54,575 nt of DNA, taken from assembly GCA_024233345.1 (NCBI GenBank), contig JACKPT010000018.1, forward strand, positions 1 to 54,575, given 5' to 3'. Below are positions 51,852 to 54,575 of this stretch, piece by piece. How positions within the stretch are numbered: position 1 is the stretch's first letter; the number at the start of each line of letters is the position of its first letter. The notes beneath the pieces were generated by a model that was not told where the DNA came from, searched no databases, and was given only the letters and a program-made list of their open reading frames with translations. Position numbers and translations under genes: made by a program. This DNA comes from Verrucomicrobiota bacterium (GTDB lineage Bacteria; Verrucomicrobiota; Kiritimatiellia; CAIVKH01).

Positions 51852-52976
51852 ATGATGACAGGTATGGACAGGTTGCTGTCGGATGATCCGGTGCTGTTGC
51901 ACGGCCGACGGGTGGGACTGCTGGCTCATCCCGCCAGTCTCAATGCTGGCGGTCGCCATTCCGCCGAGCTCCTGTGGTCCTTTCCAGATTGCCATTTGGC
52001 CGCCTTGTTCAGTCCTGAGCATGGCTACTTTGGTGGGGCTGGCGCGGGCGAGGCGATTCCCGAGATCCGCCATCCGGCCTGGGATATCCCGGTCTATTCC
52101 CTTTACGGCGGTCAAGCCCGCCCGACTGCCGCGATGTTGCGGGAACTGGATGTCCTGATCATCGATCTGCAGGACCTCTCCACCCGGTGCTATACCTATG
52201 TATCGAGCCTGATGGAGGTCCTGGATGCCTGCGAAGGCGAAGACGTGCCGGTGATTGTCACCGATCGTCCGACCCCCTGGATGCAGTGTGTGGACGGTCC
52301 GGATCTTCATCCTGGCTTCACCAGTTTTGTCGGCCAGTTTCCCGGCCCGATGGTGTATGGATTGACCCCCGGGGAGGTGGCGCGTTACCTGTCCGATACC
52401 CTCGGATTGCGACTCGACCTGACGGTGATCCCCGCGGTCGTAAAGGATCGGATCTGGGAGGTTCCGGCGTGGCGCTGGAGTGCGCCATCACCCGGCATTC
52501 GTCACCTCCATACCGCATGGTGTTATCCGATGACCGTGGGCTTCGAAGCCCTCCCGGCCTTCTCGCATGGCCGGGGTGGCCCGATGCCGTTTGAATGGGT
52601 GGGGGGTGAAGGGGTTGATGGGCAGCGATTGGCGGACTGGCTCAATGAACAGAACCTGGCCGGGGTGGCCTTTCATCCCCACTGGCAAATCGAAACGGGA
52701 CGAGTACTCGGGGGGGTTAGAATTTCCGTCATGGAGTCCGGGATCTGCCAGCCAGTGACCACTGCGGTGGCGCTACTGGACGGATTTCGCGAACAGCTTG
52801 GCCCGGAAGGACTCTGGCAAAGCGCGGGGCTGCGTCGGGATTTTTTTGATCAACTGATGGGCACGAACCAGGTCCGCGATGGTCTGGAGGCTGGGATTGC
52901 CTGGCAGGACATCGTCGCAGAGTGGGATACCTCCGCTTTCCGGACCCGGCGTGAAAAGGCTTTGCTGTATGGTTAG
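51852..52976 (+). CDS. namZ: Exo-beta-N-acetylmuramidase NamZ (DUF1343)
   Basis: 374 residues from the ATG at 51852; ATGs at 51855 and 51864 are equally possible. Family motifs are LLAHPASL, LFSPEHGYFGG (Glu56, the conserved PEHG Glu), VYSLYGG (81-87), IIDLQDLSTRCYTY (104-116) and VTDRPTPW (136-143). Then come FVGQFPGPMVYGLTPGEVA and the C-terminal half with HTAWCYPMTVGFEALPAFS. NamZ (GH171) releases MurNAc from the non-reducing end of peptidoglycan fragments. No signal peptide is present in any start variant, so it appears cytosolic. It overlaps the next gene by 8 bases, and that gene encodes the enzymes that use free MurNAc, which supports the assignment. Confidence 0.88.
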   Translation: MMTGMDRLLSDDPVLLHGRRVGLLAHPASLNAGGRHSAELLWSFPDCHLAALFSPEHGYFGGAGAGEAIPEIRHPAWDIPVYSLYGGQARPTAAMLRELDVLIIDLQDLSTRCYTYVSSLMEVLDACEGEDVPVIVTDRPTPWMQCVDGPDLHPGFTSFVGQFPGPMVYGLTPGEVARYLSDTLGLRLDLTVIPAVVKDRIWEVPAWRWSAPSPGIRHLHTAWCYPMTVGFEALPAFSHGRGGPMPFEWVGGEGVDGQRLADWLNEQNLAGVAFHPHWQIETGRVLGGVRISVMESGICQPVTTAVALLDGFREQLGPEGLWQSAGLRRDFFDQLMGTNQVRDGLEAGIAWQDIVAEWDTSAFRTRREKALLYG

Positions 52977-54575
52977 GCCGACCCGGGCGCTGGTTCTGGC
53001 GGCGGGATTCGGGACCCGGCTTCACCCCCTGACCCGACAAATTCCCAAGCCGCTGTTACCCGTCTGGAATCGCCCCCTCCTGCTCCGCACCCTCGCGACC
53101 CTTCGCGAATGGGGGGTCCGTGATGTGGTGGTCAACCTCCATCACCGGCCAGGTGAAATTCTTTCTGCAGTGATCGCGCAGCCGCTACCGGGGTTACGGC
53201 TTGCCCTTTCCTTCGAACCGGACATTCTCGGTACCGGCGGAGCGGTCCGAAAGGCCGCCTGGTTTTTTGACCGCGAGCCGTTTTGGATGATCAATGGCGA
53301 TGTGGTTTTCGATCTATCACCCGGGCCCCTTGTCCGGGCCTACCAACCGGAGAATACCATCGCTTCGGCCTGGGTGACGAAAAAGACAGGACCAAGGTCC
53401 ATCGATGTGGCGGATGGACGTGTCCTGTCTTTTCGCTCTGCCACCCCCGGGGGTCCCGGTACCGCAACGTTTTGCGGTGTGCATCTGGTGAATCCCCGGA
53501 TTCTCGATGATCTGCCCGACGGCTTTTCCTCGATCATCACGGCCTATGAGCGGGCGATGCAGGCCGGGTGGTCGGTCGCCGCGGTGGAGGTCCGGAAAAG
53601 TTACTGGGCGGATATTGGAACCCCCTCTTCCTATCTTCGGACTCACGAGGATCTCGCCCCGGTCCGGCCCGTGCGGGGCGGGGGTGGCCTGCATTCACGC
53701 ATGGTCTGCAAGGCCCCTACGGCGGTCATTGGCAAGGGCGCTTCGCTGGATCATGTGGTGCTGCTTGACCGGTCGGTGGTCGAGGCGGGGGCCTGTTTGC
53801 GGAACTGCATCGTTGCCCCCGGAGCGAGAGCTGCCGGGCGAATCGAGGGAGCGATCGTTCAAACGGCGCGCAGCGCGTTTTCAGAGGGCGAAATACCCTC
53901 GGGCTTTCAGTTGGAGCACGCCATGATCCAGGCCTATCCGGTGCGCGGATCCGCCCGCGCCTACACCCGGGTGCGCGACGGAAAACGATCGGTGATGATC
54001 ATGCAGTACGATCCTGCCCGACAGGAAAATCGTTTGTATGCCGGGCATACGCGGTTTCTGGAGCGGCGGGGGTTGCGCGTGCCCGGCTTGTTGCAGCACG
54101 ACCGGGCTGCCAGCCGGATCGTCCTGGAGGATGTCGGCGATCGCTCGTTGGAGACGGCATTTCCGGCGATGCCGGAGCGGACCCTGTTGCAATGGTATCG
54201 CCGTGCGATCCAGTTCGTGGTGCGGTTCCATGGTCTCCAACCAACCTGCAGTCTGATGCCTCCGCTGGATGCTGCAGGCATGGATGCGGAGCACCAGGTA
54301 TTCATGACCCATTTTGTCCAATCCTTGCGCGGTGTGAGCGCGTCCCGGAAACAGTCGGCGCTCATGGAACTACAGCGGGCCCGCGACTTGTTGGCCGCGC
54401 AACCCCGGGTTTTAATCCATCGCGACTTCCAGTCCAGCAACCTGATGCTGAAGGGGCGGGAATTGGTGGTGATCGACTTTCAGGGAATGCGACTGGGTCC
54501 GGCAGCATACGATTTGGCGTCGTTGCTGTGGGATCCGTATGTGTCCCTTTCTGAAGGTCAACGACGGCGATTGCT
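52969..54575 (+). CDS. murU-amgK: MurU-AmgK fusion: MurNAc-1-phosphate uridylyltransferase and anomeric MurNAc/GlcNAc kinase (partial)
   Basis: The ATG lies inside the namZ end (ATGGTTAG, 8-base overlap) and the gene runs off the right edge after 535 codons. Residues 1-235 are a nucleotidyltransferase: LVLAAGFGTRLHPLT (8-22), IPKPLLPV, GTGGAVR, MINGDVVF and WADIGTPSSY. Residues about 240-300 look like a short left-handed beta-helix (VVLLDRSVVEAGACLRN). From about 320 comes an aminoglycoside-phosphotransferase-fold kinase with LEDVGDRSL, the catalytic loop HRDFQSSNLM (from about 484) and the metal motif VIDFQGMRLGPAAYDLASLL, very close to AmgK. AmgK makes MurNAc-alpha-1-phosphate and MurU converts it to UDP-MurNAc, bypassing de novo synthesis and its fosfomycin-sensitive step. 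In known cases these are separate proteins. Confidence 0.85.
   Translation, partial: MVRPTRALVLAAGFGTRLHPLTRQIPKPLLPVWNRPLLLRTLATLREWGVRDVVVNLHHRPGEILSAVIAQPLPGLRLALSFEPDILGTGGAVRKAAWFFDREPFWMINGDVVFDLSPGPLVRAYQPENTIASAWVTKKTGPRSIDVADGRVLSFRSATPGGPGTATFCGVHLVNPRILDDLPDGFSSIITAYERAMQAGWSVAAVEVRKSYWADIGTPSSYLRTHEDLAPVRPVRGGGGLHSRMVCKAPTAVIGKGASLDHVVLLDRSVVEAGACLRNCIVAPGARAAGRIEGAIVQTARSAFSEGEIPSGFQLEHAMIQAYPVRGSARAYTRVRDGKRSVMIMQYDPARQENRLYAGHTRFLERRGLRVPGLLQHDRAASRIVLEDVGDRSLETAFPAMPERTLLQWYRRAIQFVVRFHGLQPTCSLMPPLDAAGMDAEHQVFMTHFVQSLRGVSASRKQSALMELQRARDLLAAQPRVLIHRDFQSSNLMLKGRELVVIDFQGMRLGPAAYDLASLLWDPYVSLSEGQRRRL

Overview
The window comes from a GC-rich bacterium, most likely of the PVC group (Verrucomicrobiota or Kiritimatiellota). 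I infer this from the mix of protein families, not from a marker gene: a coupled DUF1800/DUF1501 operon, very large secreted proteins built from PPC, FN3, LamG, PA14, CHRD and thrombospondin type 3 modules, a rhomboid-type sorting protease with a tailed substrate, and a NamZ plus MurU-AmgK cell-wall salvage pair. Many starts use an AAAGGA-type ribosome binding site, and coupled starts through 4-base GTGA or ATGA overlaps are common.

Layout. 1-3.2 kb, minus strand: two small membrane proteins, a VIT/von Willebrand protein with a GlyGly-CTERM-like tail, and a rhombosortase cut by the window edge. A good sigma-54 promoter precedes this operon and a sigma-54 activator gene (3.2-4.7 kb) is divergent to it. 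4.7-5.9 kb: Phd-like antitoxin and PIN toxin, then DoxX. 5.9-13.3 kb, minus strand: a 2102-residue PPC/CARDB-like secreted protein followed by a reprolysin-like protein whose zinc site is destroyed. 13.6-19.6 kb: a 2000-residue subtilase with FN3 domains that each carry an inserted domain. 19.9-21.5 kb: a PMT/ArnT-like glycosyltransferase. 21.5-25.5 kb, minus strand: aspartic-protease-like lipoprotein, ATP-grasp enzyme, asparagine-synthetase-like enzyme. 25.6-28.6 kb: a membrane/spermidine-synthase/TPR fusion. 28.6-29.3 kb: gene-free, with palindromic repeats and a promoter.

29.3-37.3 kb: three small secreted proteins, an RHS/YD-repeat protein with a CBM48-like domain, and a small membrane protein. 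Base composition drops at the RHS C-terminus. 37.3-38.3 kb: a RAYT transposase between 25-bp inverted repeats. 38.4-41.0 kb: an FRG-domain protein fused to a pseudokinase, probably acquired. 41.1-46.1 kb, minus strand: half-size TauE/SafE permease, dnaE, and a zinc-ribbon protein kinase. 46.3-51.7 kb, minus strand: DUF1800, DUF1501 and a pseudopilin-like protein, translationally coupled. 51.9 kb to the end: namZ overlapping a murU-amgK fusion that runs off the window.

How the genes work together. The clearest functional units are the sigma-54-controlled rhombosortase/VIT-vWA operon, the NamZ to AmgK to MurU route from murein to UDP-MurNAc, and the toxin-antitoxin pair. The FRG-pseudokinase protein and the ATP-grasp/asparagine-synthetase/lipoprotein operon are the most promising candidates for undescribed systems. 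No tRNA, rRNA or CRISPR array was recognised.
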